Shown one piece after another: positions 18,155 through 27,115 of a stretch of 64,000 bases of DNA (positions within the stretch are counted from its first letter, which is position 1; every line of letters begins with the position of its first letter). A program made the translations under genes and the position numbers. The stretch lies in assembly GCA_021199375.1 (NCBI GenBank), contig JAJQIB010000009.1, positions 1 through 64,000 of the forward strand. Reading direction: 5' to 3'. Origin of the DNA: Ruminococcus sp. (GTDB lineage Bacteria; Bacillota; Clostridia; Oscillospirales; Ruminococcaceae). The notes beneath the pieces are model-generated. The model was not told the DNA's origin, did not search any database, and worked only from the letters and a program-made list of their open reading frames with translations.

Positions 18155-19234
18155 ATGAAAAGAAGAATAGGCATATTGACAAGCGGAGGCGATTGCCCCG
18201 GACTAAACGCTACCATAAGAGGTGTGGCAAAGGCTTGCTACGAGCGCTTTGGTGATGATGTCGAGATTATCGGCATTCAGGACGGATATCTGGGACTTAT
18301 CGAGAACAGATGTAAGCCTATGCAGCCATCCGACTTTTCGGGAATACTCACCACAGGCGGCACCATTTTCGGCACCAAGCGCACACCATTTAAAATGATG
18401 AAGGTGGTAGAGGACGATAATGTCGACAAGGTTAAGAGCATGAAAAAGACCTACAAGGAGCAAAAGCTCGATTGTCTGCTCACATTAGGCGGTAACGGAA
18501 CCCACAAGACGGCAAATCTGCTTTCTGAAGAGGGACTTAACGTAATAGGCTTGCCTAAGACCATTGACAACGACATTTGGGGAACGAGCGTGACCTTTGG
18601 ATTTCACACGGCGGTTGATATCGCCACTGACGTTATCGACAGACTTCATACCACAGCAAACTCGCACGGAAGAATACTTCTTGTTGAGATTATGGGAAAC
18701 AAGGCTGGCTGGCTGACGCTGTATTCGGGAATTGCAGGAGGAGCTGATATGATAGTAATCCCTGAAATTCCGTACGATATCGACAAGCTTGCCGAAGCCT
18801 GTGAGAAGCGTGCGCAGTCGGGCAAGGGATTCTCTATACTTGCCGTTGCTGAGGGCGCTTTTGATGTGGATGAGGCGAAGCTTAAGAAAAAGGAGCGTGC
18901 AAAACAGCGTGCTGCTGCTGGAATTACCACAGCATCAAACAGAATTGCCAAGCAAATTGAACAAAAGACGGGACTTGAAACACGTGTCTGTGTGCCGGGA
19001 CATATGCTAAGAGGCGGAAGTCCGAGCGCATACGACAGAGTTTTAGCGACACAGTTTGGCGTGCGTGCAGCACAGCTTATTGCTGAGGAAAAATACGGCA
19101 TGGCGGTTGCTAAGATTGGCGATGCAATTTCAGAGAACAAGCTTATCGATGTTGCAGGCAAGACCAAGTTTGTTCCTGCTGACGATCAGATGGTAAAGAC
19201 TGCAAGAGACATTGGAATCTCATTCGGCGACTAA
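18155..19234 (+). CDS. pfkA: 6-phosphofructokinase (group III type)
   Basis: 359 aa. Fructose-6-phosphate phosphorylation in glycolysis. It has SGGDCPGLN at the N-terminus, LGGNGT where canonical enzymes read GGDGS, PKTIDND with the catalytic Asp, and MGNKAGW downstream. Lys replaces the Gly at the position equivalent to E. coli residue 124, but Gly is kept at 104. From family knowledge this mix is seen in ATP-dependent group III enzymes, whereas PPi enzymes carry Asp at 104. The Asp103-to-Asn change is unusual. AAGGAGG precedes the ATG, and a terminator follows. Confidence 0.92.
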   Translation: MKRRIGILTSGGDCPGLNATIRGVAKACYERFGDDVEIIGIQDGYLGLIENRCKPMQPSDFSGILTTGGTIFGTKRTPFKMMKVVEDDNVDKVKSMKKTYKEQKLDCLLTLGGNGTHKTANLLSEEGLNVIGLPKTIDNDIWGTSVTFGFHTAVDIATDVIDRLHTTANSHGRILLVEIMGNKAGWLTLYSGIAGGADMIVIPEIPYDIDKLAEACEKRAQSGKGFSILAVAEGAFDVDEAKLKKKERAKQRAAAGITTASNRIAKQIEQKTGLETRVCVPGHMLRGGSPSAYDRVLATQFGVRAAQLIAEEKYGMAVAKIGDAISENKLIDVAGKTKFVPADDQMVKTARDIGISFGD

Positions 19235-19254
19235 GGCATTAACTGGATTACAAA

Positions 19255-19288
19255 GCGGACGCACCTGTACGCGCCCGCTTTTTTTTGA
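19255..19288 (+). terminator. pfkA terminator
   Basis: GCGGACGC and GCGCCCGC form a GC-rich imperfect stem, followed by eight T's, 20 bp after the pfkA stop. Confidence 0.85.
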
Positions 19289-19297
19289 GGGAATAAT

Positions 19298-21475
19298 ATG
19301 GACAGAATAAACTACACCTATAAAAGCATACCGATTTACGGCGGAGGCTATGTCACAGGGCTGCTCTTTCATCCGAAGGATGCGAACAAGCTTTATATGC
19401 GTACCGATATTGGCGGACTTTATCGGTACAGCTTTGAAAATGAGGAGTGGACGGCACTTAACGATGATGCCGATATTGAGCATTTAGCGCAGACATATCC
19501 GCTTTCGATGGCGGTAAGCGACAGGGACGAGAGCCTTTTAGTAAGCGTATGCGGAGAGCATAAGGAGGGCACGAGCTATCTTTGTATTTCTCACGACTGT
19601 GGCGACAGCTTTAAGCTAATGCCGCTTCCTGAGGGCTGTAATGTTCACGGAAACAGTCCGGGAAGATCTACAGGCGAGCGACTGCTGATTGATGGAGAGA
19701 GAATTTACTTTGTGTCAATGACGGCTGGACTAATCTACACCGATGATTACGGCGAAGGCTATAAATGTGCTGAAGCACAGGATAAAAACTGCACGCTGAT
19801 AGCGAAGCATGGCGAGGTGTATCTGCTGGGCACAAGCGGAGATGGCGGCATGAAGGAAAGCACACGCGGCTGTACCCTTTACTATTCGACAGATGGAACA
19901 GGGTTTGCTCCCCTCCCGATACCTGAGCCTGCGCCGAGTGAGCGCTGCAGCTTTGCAGGCTTTGTTCCACACAGATGCACATATGACGGAGAATATGTAT
20001 ACGTGAGCTTTTCGCAGGGCGGTCTGGTGCGCTGGGGCGGAGCGGGCGCGTACTCCTGCGACACGGGAAGCCTGAGCGGCGGACGTGTGATGAGATACAA
20101 ATTTGAAGGCGGCAGGCTAAGCGAGTGGAAGGATATCACTCCCGACTACTGTCGTGAACAGGGCGGATATGGCGGCATCGACTGTGCTAATGGACGACTG
20201 TACGTATGTACCCTTTGCGGCGAGCGTGGAGATAGAATCTACGTGAGCGAGAACCAAGGCGAGGACTGGGAAATCTGCCTTGGTGAGGGCATAAGAGGCG
20301 ACTTCAACTGGACTGTAGGGCATATGGAGCCAAAATACAGCGGGGGACACTGGTGCATTCACTGGATGAGCGATCTTAAGATATCGCCGCAAAATCCCGA
20401 CCTTGCTGTTTTTAACACAGGCTGCGGAGTGTTTGCTACACATAATCTGTCATCAGAAAATCCGCTCTTTGAACCGATGTGCAGCGGACTGGAGGAAACG
20501 GTGCATCTAGCACTAATGTCGCCGCCATCGGGCGACTACCATCTTATAGATATGCTGGGCGACCTTGGCGGATATATATTTGACGATGTGGACAAGCCGA
20601 GCGAGCGAATGCTTTGTGACGATAGCTTTAACCGCTGGGCAAGCTGCTCAAGTGCGGATTTTGCCGAGAAGGATCCCAGCATGATTGTCGCTGCACCAAG
20701 CGGAAACTGGGCGGGCACAACAAGAGGCGGCTTGATTTTATCGCACGACAGCGGCAGAAGCTGGGTTCGACTTCCCTCCCCGACCGGATTTAGCGATGAG
20801 GTTGACAGGTTGCTTGAAAACGAAGGCGAGGGTAACCGACCTGTCGGAGGCTGTGCGGTGACAGCGGACGGCAAGCGGATTTTTAGAAGCGTGGGATTTA
20901 GATACTGCTCGACAGATGCTGTGTTTTACACCGACAACGAGGGCGAGGACTGGGTGAAATGCAGGTTTGATCGTCAGGATATGGTGCGGATTTTCACCGA
21001 CAGGCAGGATCCCACACTGGTTATAGCTGTGTCAGAGGACTATCAGATTTACGAGAGCCATGACAAGGGTGAAAGCTTTATACATCTGCTCGACACTGGA
21101 ATAGCGCATGGTGACAGACGGCGCTGTGAGGAGCTTCGCATGAATCCTCAGAGCAGCGGCGAGCTTTGGATTGCGAACGGAGTTGACGGACTCTACCGAG
21201 TCAACTGCTGGGGACTTTGGACCGAGAACCTATTGCCCTCCGACTCGTACGCTAGATGTGTGGGCTTCGGCAGGGACGAGATTTTCATCTGTGGACGCAT
21301 TGGCGGCGAGGTCGGACTTTTCCGCTCACGTGACGGCGGCAAGCGCTGGGTTCGGATTAACGACAGCGCACATCAGTTCGGCGACATACGCTCGGTCTGT
21401 GGAGATCCCCGTGTGAGGGGACGTGTGTACCTGGCTACCGGCTCACGAGGGCTTATTTACGCAAGCGAGCAATAA
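19298..21475 (+). CDS. GH74-like seven-bladed propeller glycosidase, no signal peptide
   Basis: 725 aa. The N-terminus GGGYVTGLLFHP...RTDIGG closely matches glycoside hydrolase 74 (xyloglucanases), with Asp37 at the first catalytic position. LGDLGG at Asp422 matches the second. BNR/Asp-box-like blades (SHDSGRSW, TDNEGEDW, SHDKGESF, SRDGGKRW) recur, consistent with a tandem propeller. Known GH74 enzymes are mostly secreted; this one starts MDRINYTYKS and has no signal peptide, so an intracellular oligosaccharide-processing role is inferred. An inactive or different-specificity relative cannot be excluded. GAGGGAA lies before the ATG. Confidence 0.82.
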   Translation: MDRINYTYKSIPIYGGGYVTGLLFHPKDANKLYMRTDIGGLYRYSFENEEWTALNDDADIEHLAQTYPLSMAVSDRDESLLVSVCGEHKEGTSYLCISHDCGDSFKLMPLPEGCNVHGNSPGRSTGERLLIDGERIYFVSMTAGLIYTDDYGEGYKCAEAQDKNCTLIAKHGEVYLLGTSGDGGMKESTRGCTLYYSTDGTGFAPLPIPEPAPSERCSFAGFVPHRCTYDGEYVYVSFSQGGLVRWGGAGAYSCDTGSLSGGRVMRYKFEGGRLSEWKDITPDYCREQGGYGGIDCANGRLYVCTLCGERGDRIYVSENQGEDWEICLGEGIRGDFNWTVGHMEPKYSGGHWCIHWMSDLKISPQNPDLAVFNTGCGVFATHNLSSENPLFEPMCSGLEETVHLALMSPPSGDYHLIDMLGDLGGYIFDDVDKPSERMLCDDSFNRWASCSSADFAEKDPSMIVAAPSGNWAGTTRGGLILSHDSGRSWVRLPSPTGFSDEVDRLLENEGEGNRPVGGCAVTADGKRIFRSVGFRYCSTDAVFYTDNEGEDWVKCRFDRQDMVRIFTDRQDPTLVIAVSEDYQIYESHDKGESFIHLLDTGIAHGDRRRCEELRMNPQSSGELWIANGVDGLYRVNCWGLWTENLLPSDSYARCVGFGRDEIFICGRIGGEVGLFRSRDGGKRWVRINDSAHQFGDIRSVCGDPRVRGRVYLATGSRGLIYASEQ

Positions 21476-21477
21476 AA

Positions 21478-21507
21478 AAAGACTGCTGAGTGAAATCAGC
21501 AGTCTTT
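21478..21507 (+). terminator. Bidirectional terminator
   Basis: AAAGACTGCTGA (21478-21489) and TCAGCAGTCTTT (21496-21507) form a perfect 12-bp stem, with A's before and T's after, between two convergent genes. Confidence 0.9.
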
Positions 21508-21543
21508 AATTTTAACCTATATTAGCTGGTCGTTAGCTTCTAA

Positions 21544-23502
21544 TTACTTTCTCTTAGAAACTACGATTGCAGCGCCTGCGAGAAGAACGCCAAGTCCGCC
21601 GAGTGCAGCAGCACCAGTTGCCGGGTTCGAATCGGAGGTTGTTGTAGTGGTTGCAGCAGCTGAAGATGTTGCAGCTGTTGAAGAATCCTCGTCCTCATCT
21701 GCATCCTCGTCCTCTTCTGAGCTCTCGTCTTCAGCTGTTGAGCTGTCGTCTTCTTCAGCAACAGTCAAAAGGCTGAGTGAGGTTGCACCAACAAGGCTCG
21801 TATCACTGCTCCAGTCGCAGAACCAGATCTGAGCGTACTCATCCTCAGAGCCAGTAGCCTCGAAGATAGCATCGTTGTAAACAACTGTCAGAGTTGCTGT
21901 TCCATCGCCATTGTCAACGAATGTGTAACCAGCATATCTTTCCTCATCAAGTGTGTATGTTGTGTTTCCTTCATCGTCAGTTACCTTAGATGTGTAAAGA
22001 ACGAACTGAGGCTCGCCATTTTCGTCAAGGATGATATCCCAGAGAAGTGATTGATCCCATTCGGTTGAAGCCGAATTAAGAACGATGCAGCCTGTTAGCC
22101 AATCCTCGCCAGTGCTGAGAAGCGCAGTGATTGCATCGGTGTCATAGGAAAGAACCATTGAGAATGCAGTGTATTCAGTCAATGAATCAAAGTCCTCAGT
22201 GAAGGGTCCTTCTACAGAGAAATAGTCACTTTCGCCTGAGAGCAGGAATATGTCATTGCCATCGCTGTTGAATGTGTAATCCTCAGAAAGAACATACGCA
22301 TTATCAGTATCAAGTGACTCAAGAAGTGCCTCATCAGATGTTGTGGTTGTAACAGTTACATCTGCGGAGTCAGTTGTGTCGTCTGTGTCGTCGGTAGCTG
22401 AAGTTGTAGGCTCACTCTGAGTTGTAAGATCTACAGAGGTGATTACGATATTGTAACCGCCGATTGAAAGACCACTAGTTGCGATATTAGACCAGATCTT
22501 TTCGCCCTGATCGTCAGTGAAGTCCATAAGATCTACATCATATGTAGCTACAGCACCAACAACATTACCGTCATCATCATAGGTGTTGTTTCCGCCAATG
22601 CCCTCATAGTAATCAATCAGATAAACGATTGCGCTATCAAGGCTGGGATCCTTACCACCATCATAGAATGTATCAACTACATCATACTGAGCCTGAAGAG
22701 TAGCATTCCATGTGTCCTCTGCTACACTTGAATATGTAGAGGTAACATCAAGCTGGTATGTGATTGTCAACTTATATGTGCCATCAAAATCATAATCATA
22801 AAGATTGAGGTCATCTGCTGAAAGATAAAGAACATCCTCACGTGAACCTGTGTAGAATTCACCGCTGTAAAGATTAATTGTTTCAGTTACAGTGTCAGAT
22901 GTGCTATCATCTGCAGTTGAATCTGTGGAATCAGTATCATCTGTAGAATCTGAATCTTCTGCGGAATCTGAATCGGTCGAAGCTACTGTGCCATCTGCGA
23001 TTGTGAAGTTGTAGGTTAGGCTTGCAATATCTGTAGCGGTTCCATCAACATAAAAGTAAATAAATCCAGCAGTTGCATCATAGCCTAGATAAGTTGTCTC
23101 ATCTGTAGTTGCATAAATAACATCAACCTTGCCCTGATCATTCCAGATGTTTCCGAGACCATTTTCATAGCTTCCAACAGTATTAAGATCTGCACCAACA
23201 ACAAGATCATAAGAATTTGATCCATCGCTAACTGTAACGGTATCCATAGTAAGATAAATCGAATCATCACTTTCTATAAATCCGAGATTAGCAATTGAAC
23301 TCATGGTGCCGCTCACTTCAAACGATCCGGTTGTGCCGGCTGCTGAAGATACAGTTGTGCTTGTTGCATAATCAACGTATGAGCCATCTGTCATACTAAA
23401 CTTGATGGTTACTTCGTCATCAGCGCTAGCTGAAATCATTGTCAGCATAGAAGCAGCCATAGCCGCAGCCGACATTCCAGCTAAAATTTTTGTAGCCTTC
23501 AT
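21544..23502 (-). CDS. Acidic cell-wall-anchored surface protein A (NPATG sorting signal)
   Basis: 652 aa from the ATG at 23502, preceded by GGAGGAATT. The signal peptide covers about residues 1-27, ending ISASA. The mature protein is rich in Asp, Ser and Thr. A unique N-terminal region (about 28-190) is followed by a Ser/Asp/Thr linker. A further beta-rich region and then a conserved module of about 170 residues, shared with the upstream paralogue, come next. An acidic stalk leads to NPATG, a hydrophobic segment and SKRK at the C-terminus, a typical sortase signal. No sortase gene is in the window. The function is unknown; the shared module (marked by GCIVLNSAS, FVDNGDGTA and EYAQIWF) resembles no family I can name. 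Confidence 0.88.
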   Translation of the reverse strand: MKATKILAGMSAAAMAASMLTMISASADDEVTIKFSMTDGSYVDYATSTTVSSAAGTTGSFEVSGTMSSIANLGFIESDDSIYLTMDTVTVSDGSNSYDLVVGADLNTVGSYENGLGNIWNDQGKVDVIYATTDETTYLGYDATAGFIYFYVDGTATDIASLTYNFTIADGTVASTDSDSAEDSDSTDDTDSTDSTADDSTSDTVTETINLYSGEFYTGSREDVLYLSADDLNLYDYDFDGTYKLTITYQLDVTSTYSSVAEDTWNATLQAQYDVVDTFYDGGKDPSLDSAIVYLIDYYEGIGGNNTYDDDGNVVGAVATYDVDLMDFTDDQGEKIWSNIATSGLSIGGYNIVITSVDLTTQSEPTTSATDDTDDTTDSADVTVTTTTSDEALLESLDTDNAYVLSEDYTFNSDGNDIFLLSGESDYFSVEGPFTEDFDSLTEYTAFSMVLSYDTDAITALLSTGEDWLTGCIVLNSASTEWDQSLLWDIILDENGEPQFVLYTSKVTDDEGNTTYTLDEERYAGYTFVDNGDGTATLTVVYNDAIFEATGSEDEYAQIWFCDWSSDTSLVGATSLSLLTVAEEDDSSTAEDESSEEDEDADEDEDSSTAATSSAAATTTTTSDSNPATGAAALGGLGVLLAGAAIVVSKRK

Positions 23503-23574
23503 TTTTAATTCCTCCAATTTTTCAAATAACATTTACGTGTAGGTATACTTGTGCCTACATCGGTTTGTATGTTT

Positions 23575-23604
23575 ATTATATCATACATTGTAATCAATTA
23601 CAAT
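23575..23604 (-). promoter_or_regulatory. Promoter with palindromic operator for surface protein A
   Basis: Minus strand: TTGTAA (23598-23603), 17 bases, TATAAT (23575-23580). The -35 is covered by a perfect palindrome, ATTGTAAT-CA-ATTACAAT (23587-23604), a plausible repressor site. The promoter of the paralogue at 25737-25765 is similar around TGACTATTG and TGATATAAT. Confidence 0.6.
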
Positions 23605-23707
23605 AGTCAAAATGACTAAATTTCGCATCATTTCTTATGGATTTTATACAAAACAGCTACAAGCCTTTTACGAATTTGTAAAGATATGAAACCAAGATGT
23701 AAAATAA

Positions 23708-23733
23708 GAGCCGCTCGATATTACGAACGGCTC
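23708..23733 (-). terminator. Terminator of surface protein B gene
   Basis: Minus strand GAGCCGTTCG and CGAGCGGCTC form a stem (one mismatch), followed by TTATTTTA. Confidence 0.7.
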
Positions 23734-23772
23734 TCAAATTATTTACAAAAGATTATCTTTAATCGCTAAAGA

Positions 23773-25653
23773 TTACTTTCTCTTAGAAACTACGATTGCA
23801 GCGCCTGCAAGTAGAACTCCAAGTCCGCCGAGTGCAGCAGCACCAGTTGCAGGGTTCGAATCGGATGTAGTTGTAGTGGTTGAAGCTGCTGAAGATGTGC
23901 TTGCAGCTGTAGAAGTGGTTGAAGAATCCTCATCCTCGTCCTCATCAGCATCAGAATCATCAGTCTCTTCTTCCTCTTCGCTCGACTCATCCTCAGACTC
24001 TTCGTCCTCTTCACTCGACTCATCCTCAGACTCATCGCCGTCCTCGCTTGACTCATCTTCCTCGCTAGAGGTTGTTGTGCCAGGCTCGTCAGTAGAAGCA
24101 AGGCTTACAAGCTCAAGACCAGTTGCACCGATTACACTCTTGTCGCCACTCCAGTCGTAGAACCAGATCTGAGCATACTCATCTTCTGCACCTGTTACTG
24201 TAAAGATTGAATCGGTATAAAGAACTGTCAGGCTAGCTGTTCCATCGCCATTGTCAACGAAAGCATATCCTTCATATCTCTCATCATCAAGAATATAGGT
24301 GACATTGCCTTCAGAATCTGTTTCATCACTCGTGTAAAGAACGAACTGAGGATCACCGTTTTCATCAAGGATTATTGTCCATGTAAGTGTTTGATCCCAA
24401 TCAGTTGAAGCTGAGTTAAGTACTATGCAGCCGCCAAACCAAGTTCCGTTATTAATAGCATCAGCTATTGTATCAGCATCATATGAAAGAACCATTGTGA
24501 ATGCAGTATACTCAGCAAGAGTATCAAAATCCTCGGTGTAGGGTCCTTCTACAGTGAAGTAATCCTGTGAGCCAGAAAGTAGGAATACATCATTTCCATC
24601 TGTGTTGAAAATATAATCGCTAGCTAGTACAGCAGCATTCTCAGTATCGAGTGTGTCGAGAAGCGACTCATCAGATACAGTTGTTGTTACAGTAGTCTCT
24701 GTTGCTTCGCCATCATCTGTGTCGTCAGAATCGCCAGCAGTATTTGTAAGTACAACGCTATTTACTGTTACATTGTAGCCCTGAATAGCCAAACCAGTTG
24801 CCTGAAGCTCAGCGAGCATATCTTCAGTAATAGTCACAGTGATCTCAGATGAAGCCGCTGCATCATAAGTAGCATCGGTATCGCTAAGAACCGGCCATCC
24901 ATCAGAAGTAGTCTTTAAAATGATCTGTGACCAAGTGTCATCAGCATTCGCTGTCACATTAACTGTAATAGTATCGCCAACTGTTGCATTAGCAAAATCC
25001 GCTGCAACGATAACTACATTTGTGTCCCAAGCAGTTCCTAGATTAGTTTCAGTGTCGTAAATAACTGTATCACTAGCACCCTCTTCTGCCGAAGAATCAC
25101 CCTCTTCTGCCGAAGAATCACCCTCTTCTGCCGAAGAATCGCCCTCTGTGCCGGTTTCAGCCTCAACGCCTGTACCAGAAACTGTGAATGTTACTGTCAA
25201 TTCGCTACCTGCAACTATCTCTCCAACAGAAGTAACATAACTTTGATTATTGGCAATAGCCTGATAAACAGTGTTTGTTTCATCTTTCCATGCATATGAA
25301 ACAGCCGAAGCATCTAATGTAGCTGCAGTGCCGTCAACACTGATTGAATCAATAGTCATAGACCAACCATCTGCAAAACCAGTAATATCTGTAAGCTCAA
25401 CACTAAGATACTCTGGAACACCAGCAGCAAACGTTTTATCATCGTCTGTTGCAGTCCACTTTAAAGTATAAGTGCCATCAGAAGCGATTGTTGTTGTGCA
25501 GTCGCCAGTCCAAACGTCATTACCCCATTCAACATCAGCAAAGTTTAAATTTGCTGTTGCCGAAACCTCATCAGCACTTGCGCTAACCATCGTCAGCATA
25601 GAAGCAGCCAAAGCTGCAGCTGACATTCCAGCTAAAATTTTTGTAGCCTTCAT
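23773..25653 (-). CDS. Acidic cell-wall-anchored surface protein B (NPATG sorting signal)
   Basis: 626 aa, paralogue of the downstream gene. The start at 25653 is supported by GGAGGAAT. The signal peptide and the C-terminal NPATG anchor are nearly identical to those of protein A, as is a roughly 170-residue module beginning after LLDTLDTENA. The N-terminal half differs. It is probably a beta-sandwich (about 28-170), then EEGDSSA repeats encoded by a perfect DNA repeat, then a second beta-rich region (about 200-300). The pre-anchor stalk is a Glu/Asp/Ser repeat of about 60 residues. The role is unknown; ligand or substrate binding at the cell surface is an inference from the architecture. Confidence 0.88.
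   Translation of the reverse strand: MKATKILAGMSAAALAASMLTMVSASADEVSATANLNFADVEWGNDVWTGDCTTTIASDGTYTLKWTATDDDKTFAAGVPEYLSVELTDITGFADGWSMTIDSISVDGTAATLDASAVSYAWKDETNTVYQAIANNQSYVTSVGEIVAGSELTVTFTVSGTGVEAETGTEGDSSAEEGDSSAEEGDSSAEEGASDTVIYDTETNLGTAWDTNVVIVAADFANATVGDTITVNVTANADDTWSQIILKTTSDGWPVLSDTDATYDAAASSEITVTITEDMLAELQATGLAIQGYNVTVNSVVLTNTAGDSDDTDDGEATETTVTTTVSDESLLDTLDTENAAVLASDYIFNTDGNDVFLLSGSQDYFTVEGPYTEDFDTLAEYTAFTMVLSYDADTIADAINNGTWFGGCIVLNSASTDWDQTLTWTIILDENGDPQFVLYTSDETDSEGNVTYILDDERYEGYAFVDNGDGTASLTVLYTDSIFTVTGAEDEYAQIWFYDWSGDKSVIGATGLELVSLASTDEPGTTTSSEEDESSEDGDESEDESSEEDEESEDESSEEEEETDDSDADEDEDEDSSTTSTAASTSSAASTTTTTSDSNPATGAAALGGLGVLLAGAAIVVSKRK
25078..25140 (-). repeat. Three perfect 21-bp tandem repeats in surface protein B
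   Basis: Three identical 21-bp units in frame, encoding SAEEGDS-type repeats between two domains of the protein. Copy number could change by slippage without a frameshift. Confidence 0.9.
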
Positions 25654-25736
25654 TAAAAATTCCTCCATTTTAAATAAATTTTGTTCTGTGCGTATATATC
25701 AAGAGCGTATACTACGCCCTTAATACCTATGTTCAT

Positions 25737-25765
25737 ATTATATCACACCGTAAACTAATTTGCAA
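25737..25765 (-). promoter_or_regulatory. Promoter of surface protein B gene
   Basis: Minus strand: TTGCAA (25760-25765), 17 bases, TATAAT (25737-25742). It shares flanking words with the promoter of protein A. Further right, an inverted repeat TTACGAAAC (25847-25855) / GTTTCGTAA (25877-25885) lies just before the end of the WYL gene. Confidence 0.6.
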
Positions 25766-25907
25766 TAGTCATTTTGTACAAATTCCAGCCGTTTTTTTAT
25801 GCTGTTTCTACAAATTTATTACAGAAATCAGCCCTTTTGTTCAAATTTACGAAACCTTTTCGTGATTTTCGTTAACGTTTCGTAACCTTGTCGCGTGATA
25901 TTTTCCA

Positions 25908-26873
25908 CTATTTATACAGATTTGCCATTCTCTCAAGCCTCTCGCCGGCAATCTCCTTCACATAGCTTGGCGATACTATTCTAGCCTTCTCGCCAAAGCC
26001 GAAAAGCCAGCCCCAAAACTCAGCCGTAAGCTGTACCGTAACATCAGCGGTGTATGCGCTGTTTTCCTGCCTAACCGCCGTCTTGTCGCCAAATCTGTCG
26101 AAAATATCGTCCAAAATCGCCTCGTCAAACCTCAAGCGGATCTGCTCGGTGCTGCCCTCGGCTCCCAGTCGATTTCTCATCTTACGAAGCCGTATCTCCT
26201 CGCTGTCGCTCAGGCTGACACGCTTCTCCTTCGTGACCTCAGCATCCAGTATCCTCTCGGCTCTAATTCGCTCGACCACGCCGTTGTCGTCACAGCAGAG
26301 TATATAATAGTGCTCGCTCTCAAACACAATCTGATACGGACTCACAAGGCGCTTTTCGCCCGCCTTCTTTCTATCCATACCCGATGGCGCCACCGTCATC
26401 TCAATCTGCTTGTCGCTCGAAATAGCCTCCGTCACGGTGTCTACTATTTTATAGGTGCCGTCATTCGGCGACTTCGTACGACCTTCTATATGTATCTGCC
26501 GCTTAAGCATAGGCGCCTTGTACTCGCTCGTAAGCGTCTGAAGCTTCTTAACAAGCTCGCTGGATCTCTTTATCGTCAGATACCTCGATGAGCAAACACA
26601 GTCGCTAAGCGTCATAAGCTCCTCGTCATTAAACGTCCTCTCGCCCATATAATAGGCGTTAGAATGTCCCGACTTGGTGGTGCGAATGTTAAGTCCCGCA
26701 TCGCAAAGCGTCGCTATATCGTCATAAATCGTCTTGCGCTCCGCCTTAATGCCCATCTCGCCTAACAAACGAATCAAATCGTTTCCCGTAAGCACATGGT
26801 TCTCATCGGTACGCTGCCTAAACAGCTGCTCCATTACAAGCAGCTTCTGCTTCTGTTTAGAAACGCCTGCCAC
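25908..26873 (-). CDS. WYL-domain transcriptional regulator
   Basis: 321 aa. An N-terminal winged HTH covers about residues 5-75 (TGNDLIRLLGEMGIKAERKTIYDDIATLCDAG). The WYL domain covers about 135-230, containing the SPYQIVFESEHYYILC strand, and a WCX-type C-terminal domain follows. WYL proteins sense nucleic-acid or nucleotide ligands and often act in DNA damage or defence regulation. The start is GTG at 26873, chosen because GGGGAGGA lies 7 bases upstream. It begins only 2 bases after the DUF896 stop codon, so the two are co-transcribed. Confidence 0.9.
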   Translation of the reverse strand: MAGVSKQKQKLLVMEQLFRQRTDENHVLTGNDLIRLLGEMGIKAERKTIYDDIATLCDAGLNIRTTKSGHSNAYYMGERTFNDEELMTLSDCVCSSRYLTIKRSSELVKKLQTLTSEYKAPMLKRQIHIEGRTKSPNDGTYKIVDTVTEAISSDKQIEMTVAPSGMDRKKAGEKRLVSPYQIVFESEHYYILCCDDNGVVERIRAERILDAEVTKEKRVSLSDSEEIRLRKMRNRLGAEGSTEQIRLRFDEAILDDIFDRFGDKTAVRQENSAYTADVTVQLTAEFWGWLFGFGEKARIVSPSYVKEIAGERLERMANLYK

Positions 26874-26875
26874 AG

Positions 26876-27115
26876 CTAGTCCTCCCCTCTCGTCTCATCG
26901 CTTAAATCAAAATTACCCGACTGCACGACATCATGCCGAGTACCGTCGGGCTCTACAATCGTCACCTGCACCAAATCCGCACGCAATGAGCCCGTAACCG
27001 CCGCACGGTATTCGTTACGCAGCTTCTGTCTTTCCTGCTGCTCCGATGCGGTCAGATCTCTCCTTCGCGATATTGCGGTAAGCTCGGACAATCGCTCAAG
27101 CTTCCAACTCTCCAT
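26876..27115 (-). CDS. DUF896 (YnzC-like) protein
   Basis: 79 aa. KLERLSELTAISRRRDLTASE, then QQKLR-like QERQKLRNEYR, then VTIVEPDGT match the DUF896 pattern of B. subtilis YnzC. The gene is annotated from the ATG at 27115, with AAGGAG upstream. A longer in-frame extension to 27265 is rejected because it translates part of a structured leader. In B. subtilis ynzC lies in the LexA-controlled yneA operon; here SOS boxes lie about 450 bp away on the divergent side. The function is unknown. Confidence 0.8.
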   Translation of the reverse strand: MESWKLERLSELTAISRRRDLTASEQQERQKLRNEYRAAVTGSLRADLVQVTIVEPDGTRHDVVQSGNFDLSDETRGED

